64,000 nt of DNA from Taxawa tesnikishii (nom. ined.) (Eukaryota; Ascomycota; Dothideomycetes; Dothideales). A program made the position numbers and the translations under genes. The notes below the pieces were generated by a model. It saw nothing but the letters and a program-made list of their open reading frames with translations. It ran no database searches and was not told where the DNA came from. Below are positions 19,905 through 31,139 of the stretch, piece by piece (the stretch's first letter is position 1; each line of letters opens with the position of its first letter). The stretch covers positions 310,001 through 374,000 of the forward strand of contig JAPDRO010000011.1 in NCBI GenBank assembly GCA_030247885.1, read 5' to 3'.

Positions 19905-22900
19905 ATGGGAAGAGTGAGATCCGTCCGCTTCGAGGACATGTCCTTCATCTCGCCAGACGGACTACATTACGTTATCAACGAGGCCTGTGATGGAGCTTCT
20001 TCGATCAGATCCCGGATGAGCCGCAAGAGGCGACTTGTTCCATCAAAAGCTTCCATCAGGGTAAAATCGCTCCGTCGAAGGGGTAGCCAGCTCTTTGCGA
20101 AGCTGCGTCTGCACAAAAGTATGTGATCGTCCTTCCTCGCCGCCCTAAGGATCGCACACTCACTTCACTTGTCCCCCTTCGGAAAGCTTGACAGCTTACA
20201 TGCAACAGCGTCACCTGCACACGACATCACTGCCTTCACTCCTAGTGCACTTGAAACCAACTCAGCAACCCCGGAGTATGATTCGACAGCGCCAACGCCA
20301 TCATCAGCCAGTATACGCTCCTTCCTCAAATGCAGCCGCACCCTCCCCAGCGAAATTCCAGTCACGTGAGGCGAACATTGTTGCAAGTGCAGCAGGCGGA
20401 ACGTTCCTGGAAGGAATTCGCCTTACCCGGAAGGCGGCGCACTTCGATGGGCCACCGGGCACGCGTTTTGACGGAAACCTTTCCGACATTGCCGTTCCCC
20501 TCCTATCCGGACAGCCAGCGAGCCTCTACAGTGATGAAGCTAGAACTTCACTGCAATCAACAGGGAGCAGCAATCATCCAGCCCCCAGCACACCCGGCCC
20601 GTCGAGCTTGGTATATCGTCCTAACATCTATTTGAGACCATCTCTGCCTGTGGTCAACACCGACGTGAAGAGTCCTCATGAGCACGAAAACGCCGACATC
20701 TACAGCGAGACAGCATCAGTCAAGTCGGTTTGGGCGAACAGCCTCTCTCCAGTGAGCCAGACTTCGACCGGTCAGACTTCGCTCTTCTCCAACATCAGCA
20801 CGCCCAAATCCGCGCAGTCGGGTGAGACAAAGCATGTGCAGGATCAATGCATGAATCAAAGCTCTCCTAGACATTTTCAAGATCAACACAAAAACCAGAG
20901 CTCATGCGGCACTGCTTTTGCTGAGGAAAACACTCTTGAACCAATCGAAGAGTCAACAAACATTCGGGCAATCATCGAGCAACTTGACCCCGATGCATTT
21001 CATGCGAAGACTACGCCATCTCTTGAGACTGTGGAGAAGGCTGCTACGGTGAAAGTATACTTCGAGACGCATCTCAGCCCGTTGCTCACTGATGCAGCCA
21101 CGCCACGCTCGACTCGTCGCAAGAGGTTTGAGCAACAACTGTGGACAATGCCATGTTCCCACGAGGATCGCGAACAAGCCCGCTGCGAGTTTTTGCAGGC
21201 AGAGACCGATCATCTTCGCCAGATGCGCGTACTGAAGACGACCTCGCTGATACGTCAGAAGATGAAGGGCATTTCCATTGCCGGATACGAAGTCGTTCGT
21301 GTGTTAGGCAAGGGCAGCTTTGGAGTGGTCCGGTTGGTCACGGAAAAGGCCCAAGTCTCCGCAGAGGACCCTTCATCATGTGCAGCAGAATATGAACCTC
21401 ACAAGGAGGTGTACGCCATGAAGGTCATCCGCAAGTCTGAAATGCTCCGAAACTGCCAAGAGGGTCATTTGCGGGCTGAACGAGACTTCTTGGTTGCTTC
21501 CGAAGGATCCCGATGGATTGTTCCGCTGCTTGCAAGCTTCCAAGACAACGCCAACCTCTACCTTGTCATGGAATATATGATAGGCGGTGACTTCTTGGGG
21601 ATGCTGCTTCGCGAGGACGTTCTCGACGAGTGGGTCGCTAAGTGGTACGTTGCTGAGATGATTCTCTGTATTGAGGAAGCTCACAAGATGAGATGGATAC
21701 ACCGAGACGTCAAGCCTGACAACTTCCTCATCAGCGCGTCCGGACACCTCAAGATCTCGGATTTCGGCCTTGCATTCGACGGACACTGGGCGCACAGCCA
21801 ATCTTACTACTTCAACAACCGTTATTCACTCTTGGAGAAATACGGCATTCGTGTTGAAGGTGATGAACAAGACAAGGAAGAGGAAGCCCGCAGACTATCC
21901 ATGGATCAAGGAGATGCAGCATCAGACAAGACCGGAAAACGCAGAAGATGTGACGAAGATCTTGTATCCATGGAGGAGCTGCTCGCTTGGAGGAACCGTA
22001 CGGAGCGCAGAAAGCTGGCTAGGAGTGTGGTTGGAACCAGTCAGTACATGGCGCCAGAGGTGATTCTTGGTCAACTATACGATGGCAGGTGTGATTGGTG
22101 GAGCGTTGGAATCATCCTCTACGAGGTAAATCTTCCGTTGTTGTAACCGAGGGACTACAGTTGACCTGCGATACAGTGCTTGTACGGACGAACACCGTTC
22201 TTCTGTGAGAATAGACAGAAGACCAAAGAAAACATCGTTGTGAGTCGAATCCTTCTCTCGATCAGGAAAGATAAGCCCTGACATTAACAGAATTTTCGCG
22301 CAACTCTTTATTTTCCAGTTCATGACCGTTAGTCACGGCCGCAAAGTATAGGCACGCGACGCCTTCTCGCACCGGTCACCGATGCCGCGATCGACCTCAT
22401 CCGCGGTATCCTGCAGGAAAAGGAGCAGCGCCTCAGCTCGCGCCAGTATCGGTACTTCGAGATCCGTCCTACGCGCCGCGTCCCTGCCGCATCCTCGCTC
22501 GTCAGCTATTGCGGAAGACATGTCTATCCCAACGGGGCTGAAGAGATCAAAGAACATCCCTTCTTCCACGGTATTCCCTGGCAGCAGATGCACCTCATGA
22601 CGCCACCCTTCGTTCCACGTGTCCGTGAAAACCAATCCATCACCAAGTACTTCGAGGACGAAAAAGACATTCTGACGTCAGCATCGTCGTCCTACGCCTC
22701 GCTGCGGGAAGCCATCGATTCCGCGGCATCGGAGACGGAGATCAAAGCCGCCCTTGGACCACGTCATTATCCTCGCTATCACGCTGAGAAGCTGGCGGAA
22801 GAAAAGGCAGAGCTAGGCCTCCAACAGTACTCGGACAGCGAGATCGAGCGCCTCAAGCAGCAGTGCGGTCCGCACTACGAAATGTGGAAGGCGCAGCGTG

Positions 22901-23181
22901 CGATGGAGGTTCGAGCGGAGATTGTCGCGCAAGGACTTGATCCGGACGTGGTGCTGGGCAAGAAGAAAGGCTGGGAGCGAAAGGAGAAGAAGAGGCCGAG
23001 GGATAAGCTGTTGAGGGACAAGCAGGTTGGTAAAATGGTGCTGGAGATCAGGAAGAAGGGCGCGTTCCTGGGATACACTTATCGCAGACCAAAGCAAGTA
23101 GTGCTGTCGGATGAGGATCACAGAAGGGGCAGAAGAGGAGCTGGCATGAGGCCGACTATCGTCCCAGTGAGCGTTGAGTAA
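19905..23181 (+). CDS. NDR/LATS-like AGC serine/threonine protein kinase (in-frame stop)
   Basis: Proposed exons are 19905-20118, 20195-22125, 22177-22239 and 22291-23181, 1,033 codons. A disordered N-terminal half of about 440 residues is followed by LRQMRVLKTTSLIRQKMKGI and then the kinase core: VLGKGSFGVVRLV (P-loop), VYAMKVIRKSEM (Lys), WIHRDVKPDNFLIS (catalytic loop), LKISDFGLAFDGHW (DFG), SVVGTSQYMAPEVI and CDWWSVGIILYE. A long insert between DFG and APE (HSQSYYFNNRYSLLEKYGI) is diagnostic of fungal NDR-type kinases. After ATLYFPVHDR a TAG (22330-22332, codon 750) interrupts the frame. The same frame resumes at once with RRLLAPVTDAAIDLIRGILQ, so a Tyr-to-stop change is likely. The exon 2 start (20195) is uncertain: another frame of the same stretch is also Ser/Thr/Pro-rich. 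Confidence 0.82.
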
Positions 23182-23392
23182 GGAGGCCCCCCTAGGATGT
23201 TGAAGGACGTTGTGGACCAATGTGAGTGTTTCGAGTGAGACCCTACTTCTTCAGGCAGAATATTCCATTCTTCAATGCAAAGCTCGTGGCGACAACGATC
23301 CTCTGTTCGGGGATACTTACAAACTCACGAGACTTGACAATGTCTTCTTCCACGATCGACCACCTGCCATCGTCGCTAGAGCAATGGAATCG

Positions 23393-24007
23393 TCAGGACA
23401 GCAGCAAGAAAACTCCCCAAGTCGGCAAGTCCGTAAGCAGCATCCTGATCCTGTTCGCTCTCAGCCACTCCTCTAGATCCGCCACACAGTCACTGATCAC
23501 CCCCTTCGACCCCCGATCTCCCTCGTTTCCCGCCTCCTTACCCGCCACTTCGCCGCTTCGCCCCTCCGTGTTGCGCCGCGCGGTCTCCGCCAACCTCTGC
23601 ACGGGATACATAACCGCGGGCACGAACGCAAAATGCGCCAGCTGCAAGGCAAGCCCAGCCCGAAACCAAGTCCGGCCCGCCGGCGAGAGGTACAGGTTCA
23701 GGCCGGCAGTGCCCAACGTGAGCAGGTTGAGAGGGATCAGGTATCTGAACCCGCCGAAGAAGAAGCGGGCGAAGTAGGCCGGGAGCGTGGACCGGAGCGC
23801 GGTCGTGTCGACGTCGGGACGGCGCAGGTTCCGGCTGCTGCCGGGCTGTTGTGGTTGTTGTGGTTGTTGTTGATGGGAGAGGGCGGGGAGGATGGAGAGG
23901 AAGAAGTCCTCGTCGACTGCGAACCAGAGCGTTGCGGTTGATGTGAGGAGGGGTGCCAGACGCAGGAGACGCAGTTGCGGCGGGCTGAGGGATAGAGATG
24001 ATGCCAT
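23393..24007 (-). CDS. small integral membrane protein, family not identified
   Basis: This is an intron-less frame of 204 aa. It has hydrophobic segments near residues 8-40 (LLRLAPLLTSTATLWFAVDE), 83-112 (YLIPLNLLTLGTAGLNLYLS) and 115-140 (WFRAGLALQLAHFAFVPAVM), and a short one at the C-terminus (LLTDLPTWGVFLLLS). The order and the conserved-looking WLRANRIRMLLTDLP suggest a four-helix protein resembling the fungal DUF1772/anthrone-oxygenase-like group. I am not certain of that assignment. A Gln/Pro repeat (QQQPQQPQQPG) lies in the first loop. The T24 tract at 24062-24085 lies just upstream, in the promoter. Confidence 0.55.
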   Translation of the reverse strand: MASSLSLSPPQLRLLRLAPLLTSTATLWFAVDEDFFLSILPALSHQQQPQQPQQPGSSRNLRRPDVDTTALRSTLPAYFARFFFGGFRYLIPLNLLTLGTAGLNLYLSPAGRTWFRAGLALQLAHFAFVPAVMYPVQRLAETARRNTEGRSGEVAGKEAGNEGDRGSKGVISDCVADLEEWLRANRIRMLLTDLPTWGVFLLLS

Positions 24008-24061
24008 TTTTGGAGATGGGGAGAGCGGGAGAGATGTATAACGGGTTGGCTGGAGAGTGCC

Positions 24062-24085
24062 TTTTTTTTTTTTTTTTTTTTTTTT
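24062..24085. repeat. T24 homopolymer
   Basis: Uninterrupted run of 24 T on the plus strand (A on the coding strand of the membrane-protein gene), about 55 bp upstream of its ATG. It could act as a nucleosome-excluding poly(dA:dT) promoter element. Confidence 0.85.
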
Positions 24086-24786
24086 GGAAGATTAGGGAAC
24101 TGCGGATTTGGTGCATTGATTGTCCGTATAGACAGACGCATTGTTATGAGGACGTTCAAGACGCTACGCACGTAAGGGTGGGTAGAGGCAATGGTGGAGC
24201 GGGGCGTCTCGGAGGCCTGCCTATGCCTTGCTGGGTGCAGCAGTCACCAGATTGTGTTTCAGAGTATCGAGGGCGCCAAGGCGAAGGAAGATGGTTCTCG
24301 TGCCATCGCTGTTGTCTCATCAGGCAGCGGAATCATCGGCATCAGCATATTCCGATTGCGTATGTGCCCAGTAAATCGTTTCCCTTTAGAAGTAGGTTGA
24401 TTCGATACCATTTCGAGCTTAGATATGGTCGCACAGAAGCCGGCAATGGAACGATGTCTGAAACTCGTCAGGTCGATAATTGGGGGGAAGGGAGAAAGAT
24501 CAGATGTAGGAAACAGCCAAGTTCCGCGATGCTATATATCTGTTCGTCGTGTCAGAATTCTTGGTCCGTTTCCTTGCCGCGCATGATTCAAGGGGCCATC
24601 TTGTGCGCAAGACATAATGAATGTGCTGAGACGGCATGGCAAGCTGGACGGGGAGAAGTTGGCCGCTGCTGACGGCACTTCGAGATAGGAAGGAGCGTTC
24701 GGCATACACGAAACGCGACCTTCCGTGTTGTGCGGTCTCGAAAGCGAGGACGTGACCAGCCCGCCCTTGTCCCATATACACGAAAC
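24086..24786. other. divergent intergenic region
   Basis: The region between the membrane protein (minus) and the GNAT gene (plus). No further gene was recognised. Confidence 0.5.
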
Positions 24787-25461
24787 ATGGCGTCGAACGT
24801 GAGCACTCCCAGCACCGGAGACGGCGAGGCCACTCAAGCCTCGGACCCTAACAGCGATGGCAAGACCATCCTGACGCTACCGAACGGCATCGGAGTACGA
24901 GAATGGCGCGCGTCGGACGCCGCCTCAGCGGCACGTAGCGGCAACAACCGCAGGATCTGGGATAACCTACGAGACCGCATGCCACACCCATACACACCCG
25001 CAGACGCCGCGTGGTGGATAAGTCAGTGTCGGGGACCATCATGCCACGTCGCCAGCGGGGCCTTCGATCCGTCCACCGGCACCGGCACCGGTCCGTTGCA
25101 GTCGACAAACTACTGCGTTACCATCGACGACGTTGCCGTCGGTGCCATTGGGTTGGATTTTGGAAGTGATGTCCGCAAACGCGTCGCAGAGCTGGGTTAC
25201 TGGCTGGGTGAGGAGCATTGGGGCAAAGGTGTCATGAGCGCCGTCGTACCGGCATACGTGGCGTGGGCGTGGCGGACGTTTGACAGGCTGGTAAGGCTCG
25301 ATGGCGAGTACTACGAGTGGAACAAGGCAAGTGGCAAATTGTTGGAAAAGGCCGGCTTCAAGTACGAAGGGAGAAGAGAGGCGGCGGTATGGAAGAATGG
25401 GAAGATTGGCGCTACGTTGTTATACGGGTGCATAAGGCCCGGATTGTTCGACGAAAAGTAA
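24787..25461 (+). CDS. GNAT acetyltransferase, RimJ/RimL-like (Acetyltransf_3)
   Basis: This predicted N-acetyltransferase has 224 aa and no introns. It opens with a Thr/Asp-rich leader and enters the fold at LTLPNGIGVREWRASDAASA. The core includes YCVTIDDVAVGAIGLDFG, AELGYWLGEEHWGKGVMSAV (motif A, with the H-W-G-K-G acetyl-CoA loop) and NKASGKLLEKAGFKYEGRRE (motif B). The end, GATLLYGCIRPGLFD, matches the usual final strand of this subfamily. Fungal proteins of this type are widespread but largely uncharacterised; the acceptor is unknown. The ATG at 24787 was chosen because the upstream part of the frame starts only at TTG. Confidence 0.85.
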   Translation: MASNVSTPSTGDGEATQASDPNSDGKTILTLPNGIGVREWRASDAASAARSGNNRRIWDNLRDRMPHPYTPADAAWWISQCRGPSCHVASGAFDPSTGTGTGPLQSTNYCVTIDDVAVGAIGLDFGSDVRKRVAELGYWLGEEHWGKGVMSAVVPAYVAWAWRTFDRLVRLDGEYYEWNKASGKLLEKAGFKYEGRREAAVWKNGKIGATLLYGCIRPGLFDEK

Positions 25462-25960
25462 AAAATAAAAGATGAGTGGGAATTGGAAGAGAAGAAGAGA
25501 ATGGAGTAGGCTTAAGACGACGAATGATGCTATCGACAGGCGAGATCCACCCATCAGTCCCTCGCCAGACACTTTAGACACTCACCGGGACGGTATTTCA
25601 TCATTCTCATTCCGTCATCGCACGCGTAACGTCTAGGTAAGCAACGTGAAGTACTCGTACAAGCATGGTATCCCACCTTGAATCCCACCTTGACCCCTCC
25701 CAACCCACGCCGCCCAATCCGTCCAATCCCATCCACCAGTACGAAAAGCAATCCACGTGAACCATAGTCCGGTCCGTCTATCCGCCAAAAGAAGAAGCCA
25801 AGCGCCATCTTATGCAATTTCGATATTCCAGAGTCGCGGCTCGTTCCACCCTATCTCCCCTCTTCCTCCGGATCACCTCTCGGACCGACAATCTCTCCTT
25901 CTTCTCCTAACCTGCCTCCCGGCCACTTTTGTACCCGGTCACCGGAACCGATCCAGTTCT
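25462..25960. other. intergenic, convergent 3' flanks
   Basis: About 500 bp between convergent genes. No gene was seen. Confidence 0.5.
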
Positions 25961-27657
25961 TCACCGTACATTTCCCCTACCCTGGCACACGTCCTTGCGT
26001 CCCAGATTCTTATATCTAGGGCCGCTGGGCCCGCTCACGTAATGATACTGGCCCGCAAACCGATACTGTCGCGGGTCGCTCAAGGGGTAGAACTTGTCGC
26101 CCCAGTGGCCTCTGTAATAGAACCACGACGTCGGTGCGCGAGGTGTGAGTAGTGAGGAACGCAGGATACCTTCTGTGTGGTTGTACGTATACGAGTGCGC
26201 ATTGAGCAGCGGATCCCACAGTGGCCCTCGATCCGTCTGGTCGTGCAGAAGTCCCCAGGGCAGCACGTAGGGATGCAGCCCGGGTGTCGCGTACATGGCA
26301 TGCGTGCCTGTAGCGCTGTAGGTTACCGGCCGTTTCCCGTACTTCTCCATTGCGAAATAAGTGTACGCAGTGCCGAAGTTGTGTTCGGAGAGGTAGACGG
26401 AGATGGGTTCACCGCCCTGGAACCGCACGACTGTGTGCTCCCAGTCTCCGACGTGATTTCCAAAGCGCACGTTTAGGACTTGGTTACCAAGGTTGTAGCT
26501 GTAGAAGTAGAACCAGAATGCGTCAACGATGCCATCAGCTTTCGGGATGACGACTAGGACGGCCGGAGCTGTGCTGTGTCCACCACCTGAATGCTCGGCG
26601 GGTGGTGTATCCGTGTCCCCTCCGGCATCGTCGTCTGACGAGCTCCGAAAGGGGATTCGGGAGAATGCAAACCCTTCTTCAGGGATTCGGGGACGAGATG
26701 ATCTATCAGCGGAGGGGTTGGGGGCCAATCAGCACTGTTCTCGTCGTTAGAATCCCCAGGCGTCTCTGGTATGTTCTTGCTGCCTCCTAACCATCCTGGA
26801 CGTTCTTCGACATTATCGTCGCTCTGCAGGTAGACGTAGCGTCCATACTGGTTGAGTTCGTCCAAATTATCAAGTGTTCTGTCATCTCGCATGCTCTCGA
26901 TCAGAGTGTAGTTCAGATGCGGTGACGTGTGCACTAGATGCTCAGCGATATCGCACGGCCAGAAATGCTCGCCGGAGAACAGGTGCACATATGGCGCGTA
27001 ATCCAACACGTATTGAGGAATCTCTCGTAACCCACGCTCTTCTTCAGACCACTCGTTTGGATCCTCTGTGCCACTGGTCCAAAAAGGCGACATGTTTGCA
27101 CCGCCACGGCTCAGCTTTGCTTGTTCCCATTGGTGTTGTCTAGCCCTCTCCAGTGTTGAATTCCATGTCCAGCCAGCCTCGTTCAGGTGTGTTATCCCGC
27201 AAAACCCTATCCATCGACAAAGCTGCCGATCCCACCATGACTTGGACGTCGCTATCCACCGCGAATCCTCTTTGTACTCCCATTGCATGTTGTTCTTGTT
27301 CATATAGCGGCCGAATATTGAGCTTAAGCCGCAACAGTCGAGGAGAGAGGCTAGGATTCCCATAGTACATCTTCGTGGCGGCCTCATTGGCGAATCAGAT
27401 ATATCCGTACTGTTGCTGAACTGTATCTGGATATATGGTTCGTTCTCGCTGGCCGTTCCCGATGCATGCGTTGGCTCAACGGACGGCAAGGCTTGTGAGG
27501 AGGAGGAGGAGGAGGGACCGGCGAACGGCAATGAGTGCTGCGTTTTGCCGACATGGGAAGACGGTAGAACTAGCAAGCCAGTTGCTGTGGAGGTTGAAGA
27601 TATGAATGGTTGCGCAAGCGGTACCTGACCGCCATGGTGTGCCAGCGCCACTGTCAT
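25961..27657 (-). CDS. vps62: Vps62-family protein (vacuolar protein sorting-associated 62)
   Basis: This is a fungal Vps62/DUF946-type protein of about 565 aa, one exon. Yeast Vps62 is linked to cytoplasm-to-vacuole transport, but the molecular activity is unknown. Family blocks in order are YVLDYAPYVHLFSGEHFWPC, DIAEHLVHTSPHLNYT, NQYGRYVYLQSDDN, DAFWFYFYSYNLGNQVL, RFGNHVGDWEHTVVRF, SEHNFGTAYTYFAMEKYGKR, ATGTHAMYATPGLHPYVLPW, GLLHDQTDRGPLWDPLLN and YRGHWGDKFYPLSD. The halves lie in different frames. Adding one base at CCCC (plus GGGG 26651-26654) joins SPESPF to RSSSDDDAGG and gives 566 codons with stop. The first 180 residues are less conserved, with a Ser run encoded by a GGA repeat. No clear signal peptide is present at the chosen ATG. 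Confidence 0.87.
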
Positions 27658-28749
27658 TGTGGATCCACGGGTTAGCCACTGTCAACCTTCCTCACACCAA
27701 ACACTCGTCGGCAACAGATAGTAGACAAGCAAAGGTGTGACCAAACATGGAGAGAACCCGGATGTGCCGGATAGGTAGAGCGTCAGTGGATGTAAGCGGT
27801 GCCTTGAAAGTAAGAGCTATGCAACTCAGACCAACGCAGCGACTGTAGAGCGGTCCATGTCCGGATACTGTACGGGAGCAGATGGTGCCAACGGGAGGGA
27901 AGATTGATGAACTGGAGCAAACTGGACCATGGACTATGGACTTACTGGCTGAGTGTGGGGATAGTCCGATCTGCGGTGCGTAGGTGGGCGAGTAAGTCAG
28001 CCGCCGATAACGATGCTGTCGGAACGGCGGTATAGGATGGAGACGGCGACTATAAAGGGCGGTGCATGTTCAGGCAGCCAAGCAAACCGGAATCCGAACA
28101 AGAGGTTGGCAAAGGATGCATCGGGCCAGGTTGTTAGGGAATGATGATGCTTTGTCATGGTGGTCTCACTTTGGAGAAAGGCGGAGGTCCCAGAAACCGG
28201 TGCGCTGATCTCTGGCGGACGAGTACGTCAAGCCACGGTCCAGCCGAAGCTTGATTGTCAGCCTTGTGCTTGTTCATCCCTGCAGCGAATCTCTCCGCTT
28301 CCCGGAGAGCCACTGAGCCACTGAGCCACTGAGCCACAGAGCCACATCCCGCGAACGTGACCAGCCCAACTCCACCAAGCACATCACTGCACGTAACGAG
28401 ATTGTCTTATAGCTGATTACCATTTGGTGTGCCTGCCCCTGTTACAACCTGACATCTGGGCCGGGACGCACTGCTAGCGACACTGTCCGTTCGTTTTACG
28501 TTGTGATTGACACGGGCCGGGCATTTTGTTGCACTCTGAACTACCTATGCGATAACCCAAGGGACCCGAAGCCGTGCAGTCATGACTCCAAACCCCTGCA
28601 GATGCACACAACCACAAGGGGCGACTGGAGAAAGTAGACCCAACGCAGAGAGGAAAGCTTCCAGTTGTCCTGCGCCCGATATCAATGCAGCGCACCAACC
28701 ATGCACCGTCAATGCTCCATCCACACTCCGCTCAGTCGCAGCAGGCGTT
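27658..28749. other. intergenic, vps62 promoter / laccase 3' flank
   Basis: About 1.1 kb without a recognisable gene. It contains the 8-bp tandem repeat at 28307-28345. Confidence 0.5.
28307..28345. repeat. 8-bp minisatellite, GAGCCACT, about 5 copies
   Basis: Four near-perfect head-to-tail copies of GAGCCACT plus a degenerate fifth (GAGCCACA, GAGCCAC) in noncoding sequence. Confidence 0.85.
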
Positions 28750-31139
28750 CTAGATACCAGAATCAGTCTTCTTGATGCCTTGTCCCTTCGCCCTCCAGTC
28801 CGAGCAGGTTTGCGAGTACGAGCTCTTGAGTGGATCGGCTTGGTTGATGGCGCTGCTCTGCTCTAAAAACTGTGTAGCCAGACCTCCGCTAGCGTGCCAT
28901 GCGATGTGGCAATGCATCAGCCACGCTCCTGGGTTGTCAGCCTTGAATGCGAAGGCTAGCCATCCGCCGCTGGGAAGCATAGCCACGTCACGGCGGGGAG
29001 GATTGCCGAAGTTGAGACCCCCAACATTGGACTTGCTAAACTGGCCTGGCCCAGTTCCCAAGAGATCTATGTCTCTGTCAGTCCGTGTTGTCATACGGTC
29101 ATGGCTGAGCGGGCTACTCACAGAAATCGTGACCGTGGAGGTGGATTGGGTGAGGAATGAAGGAGAGTCCGTTATTTGCATCCTGTTGGATGACCCAGTA
29201 ATACCACTATAGAGCGTCAGAAGGTGTTCTTGATGAGACATGAGGCTTCATATGTACCGCGTTAGCCTGATCCATATGAACGACATTATAGCTTGCCGGT
29301 GCGTTCGTGCTGGTCGACACATAGTCACGGGTCGGGTGGTTCCAGTCAATATCAAACGATGTTCCGTTGATTTTCCACGTGAAGATCGTCACGTTGTTGC
29401 CACTTGCATCCTTTCCGATGGAAGGATCCTCGCTAACATTGAGGAATGTGAAATGGTCAAAGGCATCGAACGCGTTGCTCGGTACAAACGAGTCCTTCGG
29501 AAAGGTCAGTGGGATGTCATTCAGAGGCATAGGTGACATACCCAGTAGGGAGCAAGCTGGGTCTCATCAACGCAGTCGCCGCTGCGAGGATTGGCGAAAG
29601 CGGTGCTGTTTGGGGTGCCGGAAGTGGCCGTATCATAGGAGAAGATAGCTCTAATCCGTTGCGTGTCACTTCCGGAAGGCCCGATGCTTGCTTGGTTTGC
29701 GCCGCAAAGACCGCCACTTGGGACCTCAGCCCTGAACCAGTAGTTGCCGGCGGCCTGGTTTGCCTGGAAGACGGTGAGCGCATGTCTGTCAACCCATCAA
29801 GAACTCAACCTACAGTTATGACGACGTCATATCGCTGGCCTTCAATGTGGTCAGTTGGTGGTTTCCCATATGAGAAGCCGAGAACTCGCACCTATTCCGA
29901 GCATGAGCCATTGCGCCTGATATGGCTTAACCGGGACGAAATCTGCTGAAACAACAGTAAAGATGTGGTTATCAAGCGAGACGTGGAACTGGTTGTCGAC
30001 GCTGTGTTGGTTAGCCTTGCATAAGAGGGCGTGGAGTACTAGCTCGCAAGTTACCTTGTGTTAATGAACCGAAGGCTGCAAACTCGTCAGCAGAGCAACA
30101 GACATTGGTCCTCAACACAAGGTCTTACCGGTACTTCTTGCCCTTAGTGAGAGTCTTCATCAGATAAGTTCCTTTTGTCCCGTCTGGACTTTTCATGGTG
30201 CCGTTTATGAGGCCGTTGTCTCCTGAGGGTGGGGCGCTCTTGGCCTGGTCTTCGAGCTCGAACACAGATTTGTACAGGTAGTCTTGAATAAGCTAGGCAT
30301 GGTTTAGCGTCGAGTCCGTGAGCTCGGATGCAATGGTAGCTTACAAATGGTCCCATGTCGATGTCGTAGTTCTGGGTGGCAGGGCCGTTAATCACGATTG
30401 CGCCCTTGATCCCATCGCCGTACTGAGCGGACCAGTGGCTGTGATACCACGATGTGCCATACTGAGTAACTTGAAAGCTGTAGGTTCGGCTACTGCCCGG
30501 AGCAATGGGGCATTCGGTGACACCTGGTAATATGATCAATGATAGATGATTGTGATATGCGGATTACGGCAGCTCACCTGGGACACCATCCTCTTGGTTG
30601 CTGTTGTACTGTCTGATACCATGCCAATGAAAGCCAGCACCTTCGGTCGTCAACTTGTTGTTCACGGTGATCTGAAGAGTATCACCCCAGTTGGCGTAGA
30701 CCGTCTGTAATGAGTTGGTGAGTCGAGCTCATACCAATAGGAACCTTACTTACTGGACCGGGATACTTTCCATTGATAGTGATCACGTCCTTGGGGTTGG
30801 TGTCATTTCCGTCCAGGACCATGGAGGCATGATCAATGTCGAAAGTCAATGGCACAGTTTTGCCCCTGTAGCTAGGTTAATTCATGCAAATAATGAGAAA
30901 CTTCGGAAGACTGACGTTTGAGGCCACTTCTGGTCAAAGTCGGTGGCGATGGTAAAACCGTTTGACCAGCAATTCCGTGTGAGCGCAGTGTTAACACAAC
31001 TGCCCACTGGCGCAACACTTGTGGTAGTCGAGGAGGCCTGCCTTCGCAGGAGATTAGCGACAGACAGGTCGAAAGGTATCGCCGACCCAGCAGTGTATGC
31101 TGCGAAGGCTACAACCCCGGTGAAGGCAGAAAGATGCAT
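28750..31139 (-). CDS. secreted laccase (multicopper oxidase), ascomycete type
   Basis: This four-copper oxidase acts on phenols outside the cell. Twelve exons close in phase to 609 aa: 30916-31139, 30754-30871, 30578-30704, 30345-30523, 30129-30292, 30055-30075, 29892-30001, 29814-29839, 29542-29763, 29258-29494, 29122-29206 and 28750-29066. The signal peptide is [20 protein letters not shown]. The laccase signatures are [17 protein letters not shown] (L1), [14 protein letters not shown] (L2), [11 protein letters not shown] (L3) and [14 protein letters not shown] (L4). The residue ten after the L4 Cys is Leu, as in medium-potential enzymes. The C-terminus ends DSGI, the ascomycete plug that blocks the solvent channel. 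All copper ligands are present. No frameshift is needed, unlike many neighbours. It is divergent from the secreted protein at 33149. Confidence 0.95.

Noticed and set aside
22330..22353. 24-nt intron explaining the kinase stop
   Set aside because: It has GT...AG ends and a phase-neutral length but is far below the usual minimum intron size, with no branch point.
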